Assembly (NCBI RefSeq): GCF_015714725.1
Contig: NZ_WBKM01000082.1
Coordinates: forward strand, 1 to 44,254
Origin: Nostoc sp. WHI
GTDB lineage: Bacteria; Cyanobacteriota; Cyanobacteriia; Cyanobacteriales; Nostocaceae
Length of the DNA stretch: 44,254 nucleotides
Direction: 5' to 3'
Shown here: positions 37,368 through 44,254 of the stretch, one piece after another
Numbering within the stretch: the stretch's first letter is position 1
How the letters are laid out: the number at the start of each line of letters is the position of its first letter
Made by a program: the position numbers and the translations under genes
Notes under the pieces: generated by a model
The model's input: the letters and a program-made list of their open reading frames with translations, nothing else
What the model was told of the DNA's origin: nothing
The model's database searches: none

Positions 37368-37922
37368 ATGACATCCACATCGCGTATTGTTCATAGCGAC
37401 CCGGATATTTTGGGGGGAACTCCTGTTTTTATTGGTACTCGTGTGCCGATCAAAACCTTGCTCGATTATCTGGAAGCAGGTGATTCACTGGATGAGTTTT
37501 TAGATCACTTTCCTAGCGTTAGCCGTGAGCAAGCGATGTCTACGACGGGCTGCGCCTACGCCACTCTCGAATTAGCAAAGGAGATGCTGACCGCTTATGT
37601 GAATTCTTTGATAGAGTGTGTTCCACGACCATTGAGGCGTGAACTCACTGATTATGAGGTACGCACAGTTGTGGAGATGGGATGGTCAGGCAAAAAGAAT
37701 GGTGAACTGTTGCAACTGATGATCCAGCAGAGTTTCACGATTCTCGTCACAACAGACCAAAACTTACGATATCAGCAAAACTTGCAACAGACTGGAGTTG
37801 CGGTCGTTGTTCTCGTAGCGTCTAGTAATCGCCTCCCTGATTTACTTCCATTGATACCCAGTGTTCACAGTGTCTTAGCAACGATCGCTCCGGGTGTGGT
37901 TATTGAAATCAGAAATTTTTGA
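37368..37922 (+). CDS. Fused, probably decayed DUF433 antitoxin - DUF5615 toxin
   Basis: From the ATG at 37368, 184 aa. The first ~85 residues are a DUF433 antitoxin (SRIVHSDPDILGGTPVFIGTRVPIKTLLDYLEAG). The remainder is a DUF5615 PIN-like toxin (ECVPRPLRREL...EMGWSGKKNGELL...TTDQNLRYQQNLQQ). Normally these are two overlapping genes. Here no stop separates them, the toxin lacks its own intact start, and its usual N-terminal LLDE is read SLIE, so the conserved Asp is gone. A small repeat adds about seven residues (37533-37561) inside the antitoxin. It is convergent with crtR, with stops 18 bp apart. Likely inactive as a toxin; antitoxin DNA binding may persist. Confidence 0.8.
   Translation: MTSTSRIVHSDPDILGGTPVFIGTRVPIKTLLDYLEAGDSLDEFLDHFPSVSREQAMSTTGCAYATLELAKEMLTAYVNSLIECVPRPLRRELTDYEVRTVVEMGWSGKKNGELLQLMIQQSFTILVTTDQNLRYQQNLQQTGVAVVVLVASSNRLPDLLPLIPSVHSVLATIAPGVVIEIRNF
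37533..37561 (+). repeat. Small dispersed GC-rich repeat inside coding sequence (copy 2)
   Basis: gcgatgtctacgacgggctg plus cgcctacgc differs from 6285-6313 at three positions. Here it is in frame within the DUF433 part, encoding the extra MSTTGCAY between REQA and TLELAKEML. Confidence 0.8.
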
Positions 37923-37940
37923 CGCGTTGGCGCAACAACT

Positions 37941-38840
37941 CTATTCCTTGTGATGATGAAACCGAATTCCTAAAAAGATGTCATAAACAAACTCAAAAAA
38001 GTCTTTTTTCTGTAACAATCCTGAAGTTTGATAACATCCTTTTTCATCTAACAGAGGCTTCATAACGTAATAGCTGGGCTGGTAATTGTACCAAGGAATA
38101 GAAGGCCACAGATGATGAACTAAGTGGTAATTCTGTCCCATAATCAGGATATTCAGAACTGGGTTAGGATAAACGCGAGCATTTTTCCAGCGATCGCGCT
38201 CGGCAAAAGGACGATGGGGCAAATAGTCAAAAAATAATCCCAGTGCTATCCCCACGACAAAAGCCGGTATGAACCAAAAATTGAGAAGGTAACCCAAAAA
38301 GTGGTATTGCACTGAAATATAAACAATTACACCAACAAACAAACGGCTGATAAACCATTCTAGTAGCTCAGATTTACGCCACAGTCGCCGTTGAAAGAAA
38401 AACACCTCGTGGTACAAAAACCTCACTGCAATCAGCCACAGCGGCCCACCTGTAGAGACATAATGATCTGGGTCGTCTTTTGGATCATTGACATGTCCAT
38501 GATGCTGTAAATGCACCCGCGTAAACACTGGAAAAGCAAAAGCTAGCATCAACGCACTGCCATGCCCTAACATCGCATTAATCGCCCGGTTACGATGGGC
38601 AGATTGGTGACAGGCATCGTGAATTACCGTTCCAGCACAATGCAGTGCAATGGTGTTAACGCTAAAGCACAGCCAGTGCGGCCATTCCCAAAGCCAGTAA
38701 CCAAAGTTAGATAACACCAGCATTACTACAGATGCTGAAAATAATAGCAGCGTGGGATTGAAATCACCAGGAGGCGCTAAAAATTCTTTCGGCGGGATTG
38801 TCAGTGGCTTTTGTGCCTCCGATGTGATCATTTCTGACAT
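37941..38840 (-). CDS. crtR: Beta-carotene hydroxylase CrtR
   Basis: This di-iron membrane hydroxylase adds 3-hydroxyl groups to beta-carotene (zeaxanthin) and other rings. The 299-aa product has several membrane spans and the fatty-acid-desaturase-type histidine boxes: HDACHQSAH (about 74-82), HLQHHGH (about 109-115) and HLVHH (about 240-244), with the length and N-terminus of cyanobacterial CrtR. It is a single gene. A 104-bp internal segment covering HLVHH and upstream codons is duplicated at 37193-37296. AGGAG lies just upstream of the ATG. Confidence 0.93.
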   Translation of the reverse strand: MSEMITSEAQKPLTIPPKEFLAPPGDFNPTLLLFSASVVMLVLSNFGYWLWEWPHWLCFSVNTIALHCAGTVIHDACHQSAHRNRAINAMLGHGSALMLAFAFPVFTRVHLQHHGHVNDPKDDPDHYVSTGGPLWLIAVRFLYHEVFFFQRRLWRKSELLEWFISRLFVGVIVYISVQYHFLGYLLNFWFIPAFVVGIALGLFFDYLPHRPFAERDRWKNARVYPNPVLNILIMGQNYHLVHHLWPSIPWYNYQPSYYVMKPLLDEKGCYQTSGLLQKKDFFEFVYDIFLGIRFHHHKE

Positions 38841-39225
38841 TGACTCCTTCTTTGTGAAACATTACGAATATACGATAAATATTAGGGAATGATAAAGTTT
38901 TGCAAAGTTTTATATAGCAATATTTATCCAGGGCTTTGCATATCAGCAGATGAATAACGCTATGATTCCAGACGAGGACTAGTATTTATTGATAAGTGGG
39001 GTATGACAATTGGCAAGAGTTTGATGGAATAAACTTCCTAGTAGGAAGAATAGAGACAAGATTGACGTAGCATGTTTATTCTATCCCACAGCCCCACAGT
39101 CCCACAGCCCCACTCTCCCATAACCTCTCTCTAACTGCTTAAGTCTATTGATATAGCAGTGACTGAAAAGGAGATGCCACTTAAGTTACGATGACTTCCC
39201 AGATAGCTCCCTAACTTCAGCCCCT
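38841..39225. other. Intergenic region upstream of pyruvate kinase
   Basis: 385 bp without a gene, between divergent crtR and pyk. It holds a perfect small palindrome cttcct-agt-aggaag (39034-39048) and a C-rich tandem tract of cccacag-type units (about 39087-39116). Promoters for both genes should be here. No RNA gene was recognised. Confidence 0.6.
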
Positions 39226-40995
39226 ATGCAATTAAGAGATTCTCTGCGCCGGACAAAAATTGTCGCTACCATTGGCCCCGCCACTAGCAGTCCTGAAATA
39301 CTCAAGGCAATTATTGAAGCGGGAGCCACGACGCTGCGGCTAAACTTCTCCCACGGAACTCATGCCGACCATCAGCGTAGTATTCGCTTAATTCGGCAAA
39401 CCGCATTTGAATTAAATCAGCCAGTTGCTATTTTACAAGACTTGCAGGGCCCAAAAATCCGCTTGGGGAAGTTTGAGAACGGGTCTATAGTTTTGGCAAA
39501 AGGCGATCGCTTTACCTTAACAAATCGTCCGGTTGTAGGTATGCAGGAAATTAGCTGTGTCACCTACGATTATTTAGCCCAAGAAGTCCCGGTTGGTGCA
39601 AAAATCCTCCTCGATGATGGACGAGTAGAAATGCTCGTGGAGGAGATTAACCGCGACAAAGGTGATTTGCATTGTCGGATCACAGTACCGGGTAAACTTT
39701 CTAACAACAAAGGCGTAAACTTTCCCGGCGTTTACCTGTCAGTTAAGGCAATGACCGACAAAGACCGAGAGGATCTAATGTTTGGTCTGGATCAGGGTGT
39801 AGATTGGGTGGCACTTTCCTTTGTCCGCAATCCGCAGGACATGATCGAAATTAAAGAGTTAATTTCCAGTACAGGCAAGCAAGTGCCAGTAATTGCCAAA
39901 ATTGAAAAGCACGAAGCCATCGAACAAATGGAAGCGATTCTGGCTTTGTGTGATGGCGTGATGGTTGCCAGAGGCGACTTAGGGGTGGAATTGCCGGCGG
40001 AGGATGTTCCCGTACTCCAAAAGCGATTAATTGCCACAGCCAATCGCTTAGGAATTCCCATCATCACCGCCACCCAGATGTTAGACAGCATGGTGAGCAA
40101 TCCCCGTCCCACTCGCGCCGAAGTGTCGGATGTGGCAAATGCAATTTTAGATGGCACAGATGCGGTGATGCTCTCTAATGAAACCGCCGTTGGCACTTAC
40201 CCAGTAGAAGCGGTGGCGACAATGGCACGGATTGCCGAGCGGATGGAGCAGGAGGAAGCCCAACATTCAAATTTACGTTCTTCAAGAGATGCCCGGCGCT
40301 CTATTCCCAATGCCATTAGTCAAGCTGTAGGTCAAATTGCCGAACAACTAGGTGCAGCAGCAATCATGACCCTAACCCAAACCGGGGCAACAGCTCGCAA
40401 TGTCTCTAAGTTCCGTCCCCAGACCCCGATTTTGGCAGTGACACCCCATGTTAATGTGGCGCGGCAGCTACAAATGGTATGGGGAGTAAAACCGCTATTG
40501 GTGCTAGGATTACCTTCCACTGGTCAGACATTTCAAGCTGCGATCAACGTGGCTCAAGAGCTGAAGTTACTGTCTGAGGGAGATTTAGTAGTGATGACTG
40601 CTGGCACACTGCAAGGAATTTCCGGCTCCACAGATTTGATTAAGGTAGAGGTGGTGACGGCAGTACTAGGTCAGGGAATTGGACTGGGACAAGGTTCAGT
40701 GAGTGGTCGCGCCCGCGTGGCTATTACTGGCATGGATGTTAGTAACTTTAATGCCGGAGATATTCTAGTCGCACCCCGCACTAGTGCCGATTTTGTTGAG
40801 GCAATTCGGAAAGCTAGCGGAATTATTACTGAAGATGAAAGTCTTACAAGTCACGCAGCAGTGATTGGCTTACGTCTTGGTGTGCCAGTAATTGTTGGCG
40901 TGAAGCAAGCAACGCAGGTGATTCGGGATGGGGCAATTATAACGCTGGATCTGCAACGGGGTTTAATTTACTCTGGGGCGGTGAGAACGCATTAG
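39226..40995 (+). CDS. pyk: Pyruvate kinase with C-terminal PEP-utiliser domain
   Basis: It converts PEP and ADP to pyruvate and ATP, the last step of glycolysis. The 589-aa product starts RRTKIVATIGPATSS and has LNFSHGTHADH, the KIEKHEAIEQM segment around the active-site Lys, MVARGDLGVELP and ATQMLDSMVSNPRPTRAEV. Beyond the ~475-residue core is an extra PEP-utiliser-like domain with LTSHAAVIG (H543), as in Bacillus-type pyruvate kinases. No Shine-Dalgarno is seen before the ATG, which matches family starts. Confidence 0.96.
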   Translation: MQLRDSLRRTKIVATIGPATSSPEILKAIIEAGATTLRLNFSHGTHADHQRSIRLIRQTAFELNQPVAILQDLQGPKIRLGKFENGSIVLAKGDRFTLTNRPVVGMQEISCVTYDYLAQEVPVGAKILLDDGRVEMLVEEINRDKGDLHCRITVPGKLSNNKGVNFPGVYLSVKAMTDKDREDLMFGLDQGVDWVALSFVRNPQDMIEIKELISSTGKQVPVIAKIEKHEAIEQMEAILALCDGVMVARGDLGVELPAEDVPVLQKRLIATANRLGIPIITATQMLDSMVSNPRPTRAEVSDVANAILDGTDAVMLSNETAVGTYPVEAVATMARIAERMEQEEAQHSNLRSSRDARRSIPNAISQAVGQIAEQLGAAAIMTLTQTGATARNVSKFRPQTPILAVTPHVNVARQLQMVWGVKPLLVLGLPSTGQTFQAAINVAQELKLLSEGDLVVMTAGTLQGISGSTDLIKVEVVTAVLGQGIGLGQGSVSGRARVAITGMDVSNFNAGDILVAPRTSADFVEAIRKASGIITEDESLTSHAAVIGLRLGVPVIVGVKQATQVIRDGAIITLDLQRGLIYSGAVRTH

Positions 40996-41015
40996 GGGCA
41001 GGGAGTGGGGAGTAA

Positions 41016-41118
41016 GAATTTTAGATTTTAGATTTTAGATTTTGGATTAAAGAATTGAAATTTAATCCAAAAGACGCTCGCGGACTCGCTATCGCCAATC
41101 CAAAATCCAAAATTGAAT
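41016..41118. repeat. AT-rich inverted repeat (ttttagattttgga units)
   Basis: gaattttagattttagattt ... ggatt pairs with aatccaaaatccaaaatt across a short loop containing a gacgctcgcggactcgctat block. The units are the same as in the psaA-psaB hairpin (11296-11360). It fills the gap after pyk. Confidence 0.7.
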
Positions 41119-41135
41119 TGCCCAATGCCCCTTTA

Positions 41136-42917
41136 TCAAACAGTTGCGATCGCTACTCCGAGCCATCCAGCAAGGTTTTGCTGCTGCGTGGAGTCAGGAT
41201 GCTCAACAGGTTTTACCTGATACCGGGTGGGACGTGGTGACGTTAGAGTAATGGAATAAGTATGCAGTTCGTCTTGATGAAAAACTGTGACTTGCATGGT
41301 ATCGTTTAGTTGGTAATCTTTGAGGCGATCGCTTAAGCTACTTCCCATTACCTTAATCCCATCAATTGCTAGTAACTCATCACCTGCATCAATTCCCCCA
41401 GCTTGTGCAGGTGAACCCGACTCCACAAATTTAATAATCTCCCGCCCATTTTCTGTATGTGTTTTCACACCCAAATAAGGTTCTTCATGTTGCTCCACTA
41501 CTAACTGCAAGCCAAAGGGTTTTAAGTACTCATTCAAAGGCAAATCGTCAGTACCATCAATGTAGCGTTTAAAGAAATCAGTTAAATCGATTCCGGCAAC
41601 AGATTCTATAACTTCCTGCAACTGTTCTGGGGTATAGCCAATTTCAGCTTGCCCATATTGCTGCCACATTTTCAGCATCACGTCATCAAGGGAGCGCTGA
41701 TTGTTGTAAGTAGAGCGAATCAGTAAATCCAGCAATAACGATACCATTTCTCCCTTTAAATAGTAGGAAATTTGGGAATTGCCGCTATTGGCATCTGGGC
41801 GATATAGTTTAATCCAAGTATCAAAACTTGACTCGGAAACGGATTGTACCTTGCGCCCCGGTGTCATTTCATATCTGGTAATTTCTTTGCTCAAGTTATT
41901 CAAATACGACTCAGCATCATAAATTCCTGCCCGCAAAGGAATTAACAAATCGTAGTAACTAGTAGTCCCCTCACAAAACCACAATGATGGTGTGTAGTTT
42001 TCCTGGTCGTAATCAAAGACTTCTAATGCTTTTGGACGAATTCGCTTGACATTCCACAAGTGAAAGAACTCGTGTGCCACTAATTGCATAAAGCGATCGT
42101 ACTTATCTTGAGAGCGAAACCCAAAACGCTGGTAAATTAAAGAGCAAGAGTTTTTATGCTCCAAACCGCCAGAAGCTTGACTAGATAAATGTAGCAGAAA
42201 CACGTATCGTTCATAGGGCAAACCGCCGAACATCTGCGCTTCTACCTGAACAATTTTTTGGATATCAGCAATCATCTGTTGGGCTTGGAAATTTCCTTGC
42301 CCCCAGATTGCCAGTTCGTGGGGTTTTCCCAAAACCTTAAATTGATACAATTGGTGGCGACCAAGCTCAAAGGGAGTATCAACCAAAGTATCAAAATCGT
42401 CAGCCAAGAAAGTATTCGTTTCCTTACCAACGGGTGGTAAGGCAGTAGTTACCTGCCATTCCGGGCATGGTGGTACGATGGTAACGTGAATGAGTTGCTT
42501 CTCCAAGCTTGGTATTCTAAAAAATAGTGCCGCACCGTTAAAATAACCGTGGGTGGCATCCAAGTGATTTGTCCGCACCGATAGCTCATTCGCAAAAATG
42601 CGATAACGCACGGTTAATTCTGAAATACCTATTTTGTCTACCTGCCAGTGATTCTTACTGATCTTCCGCCAAGGTAAAGGCTTATCCTCTGCAAAAGCCA
42701 CAAAATCCTGTAAATTCTTGGCGTATTCCCGGACTAAGTAGGAACCAGGTGTCCACACCGGCAGTTTTAAATCGAGAATCGGCGAGGAGTAATTGACAAG
42801 GCGTAAAGTCACCTCAAACAGATGGGTTTCTGGTTGGGACATTGCCACCAGGTAATGAATCGTTGGCCCAGTTTCCTGAACGTAGGTGTTGGGATGAGTT
42901 ACTGTTGCTTGAGTCAT
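41136..42917 (-). CDS. M61-family metallopeptidase with PDZ domain
   Basis: This 593-aa zinc aminopeptidase-like protein (glycyl aminopeptidase family) has H282-E283-F-F-H286-LWN as the zinc site, E316 in WFCEGTTSYY as third ligand, and the exopeptidase-type SGGLEH motif (about 249-254). An N-terminal beta domain comes first and a PDZ domain lies at about 480-570 (YLGVKTHTENGREII...SPAQAGGIDAGDELLAIDG). No signal peptide is evident from the ATG at 42917, chosen over an upstream in-frame extension of 39 residues that lies in repeat-like DNA. Convergent with pyk. Substrate unknown. Confidence 0.92.
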   Translation of the reverse strand: MTQATVTHPNTYVQETGPTIHYLVAMSQPETHLFEVTLRLVNYSSPILDLKLPVWTPGSYLVREYAKNLQDFVAFAEDKPLPWRKISKNHWQVDKIGISELTVRYRIFANELSVRTNHLDATHGYFNGAALFFRIPSLEKQLIHVTIVPPCPEWQVTTALPPVGKETNTFLADDFDTLVDTPFELGRHQLYQFKVLGKPHELAIWGQGNFQAQQMIADIQKIVQVEAQMFGGLPYERYVFLLHLSSQASGGLEHKNSCSLIYQRFGFRSQDKYDRFMQLVAHEFFHLWNVKRIRPKALEVFDYDQENYTPSLWFCEGTTSYYDLLIPLRAGIYDAESYLNNLSKEITRYEMTPGRKVQSVSESSFDTWIKLYRPDANSGNSQISYYLKGEMVSLLLDLLIRSTYNNQRSLDDVMLKMWQQYGQAEIGYTPEQLQEVIESVAGIDLTDFFKRYIDGTDDLPLNEYLKPFGLQLVVEQHEEPYLGVKTHTENGREIIKFVESGSPAQAGGIDAGDELLAIDGIKVMGSSLSDRLKDYQLNDTMQVTVFHQDELHTYSITLTSPRPTRYQVKPVEHPDSTQQQNLAGWLGVAIATV

Positions 42918-43018
42918 TTTGTGTACCGAGTTAATAGTCGATGGGTAATTTTTCCCATCATGACAAATTTGTTTTTTAAGCTGTAGGGGCAATACCTGCG
43001 GGAAGCCGCTTTCTCTCG

Positions 43019-43062
43019 TTCCCATGCTCTGCATGGGAATGGCTGATTAGAGGCTCCGCCTC
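43019..43062. repeat. Dispersed repeat with two hairpins (ttcccatgc-tct-gcatgggaa; gaggc-tcc-gcctc)
   Basis: A perfect 9-bp-arm hairpin at 43019-43039 is followed by a short gaggc/gcctc hairpin, a combination seen commonly in Nostoc intergenic DNA. It lies just upstream of the IS630 remnant. Confidence 0.7.
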
Positions 43063-43126
43063 CAGTTATACCAATTCACGAAAAGAGTGATACAGATAAA
43101 TAATGAATAAATATTAAAAAGCAAAG

Positions 43127-43526
43127 ATGGCTGGAGTCACCAAAGTAGAAATAAGAGAGTCAGTAGAGGAATTACATGGGTTGTTGAGAAAACAAAAAAC
43201 AGCATCAAGTCTTGAACGGATTCAAGCTTTGTATTTGCTGAAAATAGGACAGGTGAAAACAATACAAGATGTGGCGGTGGTAGTAGGAAGAGCAAGGGTA
43301 ACGGTACAAAGATGGTTAAAGGATTATCAAGAGTCAGGAATCAACGGTCTATTATCAATGAAAAAGAGTCCAGGGCGACCAGCAATTATTAGCTTACAAG
43401 TAAGAGAGCAGCTAGACAAAGAGCTTGAACAATCAGAAGGATTCACGCATTTATGAGGAAATACGAACATGGTTAAAAGCAGTAGAAGGGATAGAAGCAT
43501 CATATAAAGCAATACGGTTCAGTTAA
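43127..43526 (+). pseudogene. IS630-family transposase remnant, frameshifted and truncated
   Basis: The first 109 codons encode the N-terminal helix-turn-helix region (VGRARVTVQRWLKDYQESGINGLLSMKKSPGRPA). A frameshift near 43445-43452 moves the continuation (YEEIRTWLKAVEGIEASYKAIRF) into another frame, and the reading ends at TAA 43524. The DDE catalytic domain is missing. The sequence upstream (accaattcacgaaaagagtg) looks like the element's left end. Confidence 0.85.
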
Positions 43527-44025
43527 GGCTATGCAGTGCTTAAAATAATAAACACGGGAGGATTAGTTATTATTCCAGTACCTCTGTGTTTAACTTTTTT
43601 CGAGCGAAATTTTGATACAGGCTTTTTCACAACCCTTGGGTTGTTTCTATGAACCCTTTCAGGTAAAACTTGGTCGAGAATCTCCACAGTTAACCAACTC
43701 AAAAAAAGGGAAGTTCTTGTGGTTGTAAACGTTGGAATTTTGGGAGAGCACGACGAACAACTCGTAATGTTCCAGTGAAACTTAGACGTAAGGGTGAAAC
43801 ATCTGCGCTGTTTGCAGCTTGAAAAATCAACAACCGGATAGCCCAATGCCCTAATAATAAACCGTAAACTTCTTGCACAACCTCCCGTGGTTTTTGAGAA
43901 CGAATATGAGTTTTTCGTCCTAAAAGATGTACTTTGAGTTCATCAATCGTATTCTCGACTTCCCAACGTTGATGGTACTCACAAGCTAGTAACTGGGCTG
44001 GGAATTTTTCAATGTTCAATAAGCT

Positions 44026-44222
44026 CTTCAAAGGGGGTAGGGTGTGGGGGGTAGGGTGTGGGGAACCCACGTTTAAAAACGTGGGATTGTAACAAGGACA
44101 CTGTTTTTCTCGCGCTTTGCGTCTCGAAAAACATCTTTTTTTAAACTGAGCTTTAAACTCAGAACTAAAGTTTTTATTTAAACCCCTACACCCTAAACCC
44201 TACACCCTACACCCTGTTTTTT
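44026..44222. mobile_element. Small (~197-bp) non-autonomous insertion with heptamer-rich ends
   Basis: It splits the IS4 transposase reading frame. One end holds gggtagggtgtgg-type repeats (44034-44063); the other holds ccctaca/ccctaaa heptamers (44184-44215) in inverted sense. A perfect hairpin cccacgttt-aa-aaacgtggg lies at 44066-44085. There is no coding content. Exact ends are uncertain by several bases. Confidence 0.65.
44184..44215. repeat. Heptanucleotide tandem repeat ccctaca/ccctaaa (4.5 copies)
   Basis: Consecutive units are ccctaca, ccctaaa, ccctaca, ccctaca, ccctg, forming one end of the small insertion in the IS4 gene. Confidence 0.9.
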
Positions 44223-44254
44223 GTAATTAAACGATATTTGATTTGTTCTTCTGG

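Larger units (their letters stand above)
43529..44254 (-). pseudogene. IS4-family transposase, C-terminal part, interrupted and frameshifted
   Basis: On the minus strand PEEQIKYRLIT (44254-44223) continues, after an inserted ~197 bp, as SLLNIEKFPAQLLACEYHQRWEVENTIDELKVHLLGRKTH, the DDE C-terminal region with the YHQRW...E signature. At a run of seven T (minus; 43701-43707) the frame stops; one base of slippage joins it to LSWLTVEILDQVLPERVHRN and the terminal residues. The 5' part lies beyond the window. Insertion plus frameshift make it a pseudogene unless slippage is programmed. Confidence 0.85.

Noticed and set aside
41055..41240. Plus-strand ORF after pyk
   Set aside because: It is repeat DNA followed by the antisense of the M61 peptidase 3' end.

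Overview
The window looks like chromosomal DNA from a filamentous, probably heterocyst-forming cyanobacterium close to Nostoc/Anabaena. It carries psaA and psaB, a cyanobacterial crtR, a RexT/TrxA2-type redox pair, many GCGATCGC (HIP1) sites, and many heptanucleotide tandem repeats and small dispersed repeats typical of Nostocales. No rRNA, tRNA or CRISPR array was recognised.

Layout. 1-700: remnants only (internally deleted transposase, a palindromic repeat, a possible membrane-protein fragment). 0.7-2.2 kb: LuxR-type regulator divergent from a DUF3386 protein. 2.3-4.5 kb: a tandemly repeated two-gene cassette (small protein plus retropepsin-like protease). Its third copy is cut after about 63 bp and joined to a PD-(D/E)XK-like nuclease gene. 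4.6-5.7 kb: a truncated ORF, then tmk. 5.8-8.8 kb: a nitroreductase broken by a 198-bp MITE, an Old Yellow Enzyme, and thioredoxin A2 divergent from rexT with a palindromic operator candidate between them. 8.9-13.7 kb: the psaA-psaB operon, with a hairpin repeat between the genes and a strong terminator after psaB. 14.1-17.5 kb: a proline-rich lipoprotein and a membrane histidine kinase. 17.5-19.9 kb: glutaminase, with an AbiEii-like nucleotidyltransferase gene set between it and a decayed duplicate of its 3' end. 19.9-22.9 kb: a pair of tiny coiled-coil proteins, a thioredoxin/NHL-repeat protein, and a KGK/DUF952 pair. 22.9-23.7 kb: repeat-rich, including a 373-bp MITE-like element and a 12-copy 21-bp tandem array. 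23.7-30.8 kb: AtzG/AtzE-like amidase pair, larE, thiC with a TPP riboswitch, a DUF6887-like protein, a DUF2726 pair, a pseudouridine synthase and a small membrane protein. 31-37 kb: a giant Ser/Thr kinase/AAA/GAF/PAS/histidine kinase. 37.2-38.8 kb: a fused and apparently decayed DUF433-DUF5615 toxin-antitoxin gene convergent with crtR and preceded by a 104-bp copy of crtR. 39.2-42.9 kb: pyruvate kinase and an M61 peptidase. 43-44.25 kb: broken IS630 and IS4 transposases, the latter interrupted by a small element with telomere-like heptamers.

How the genes fit together. The core content is photosynthesis and redox: photosystem I reaction centre, zeaxanthin synthesis, RexT/TrxA2 with flavin reductases, pyruvate kinase and thiamine synthesis under riboswitch control. 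Between these lie accessory modules and small mobile repeats that have repeatedly altered gene ends. The most unusual items are the homogenised protease cassette array, the toxin-antitoxin fusion with its crtR-derived leader (antisense to crtR mRNA), and the AbiEii-like gene with a truncated partner beside duplicated glutaminase.
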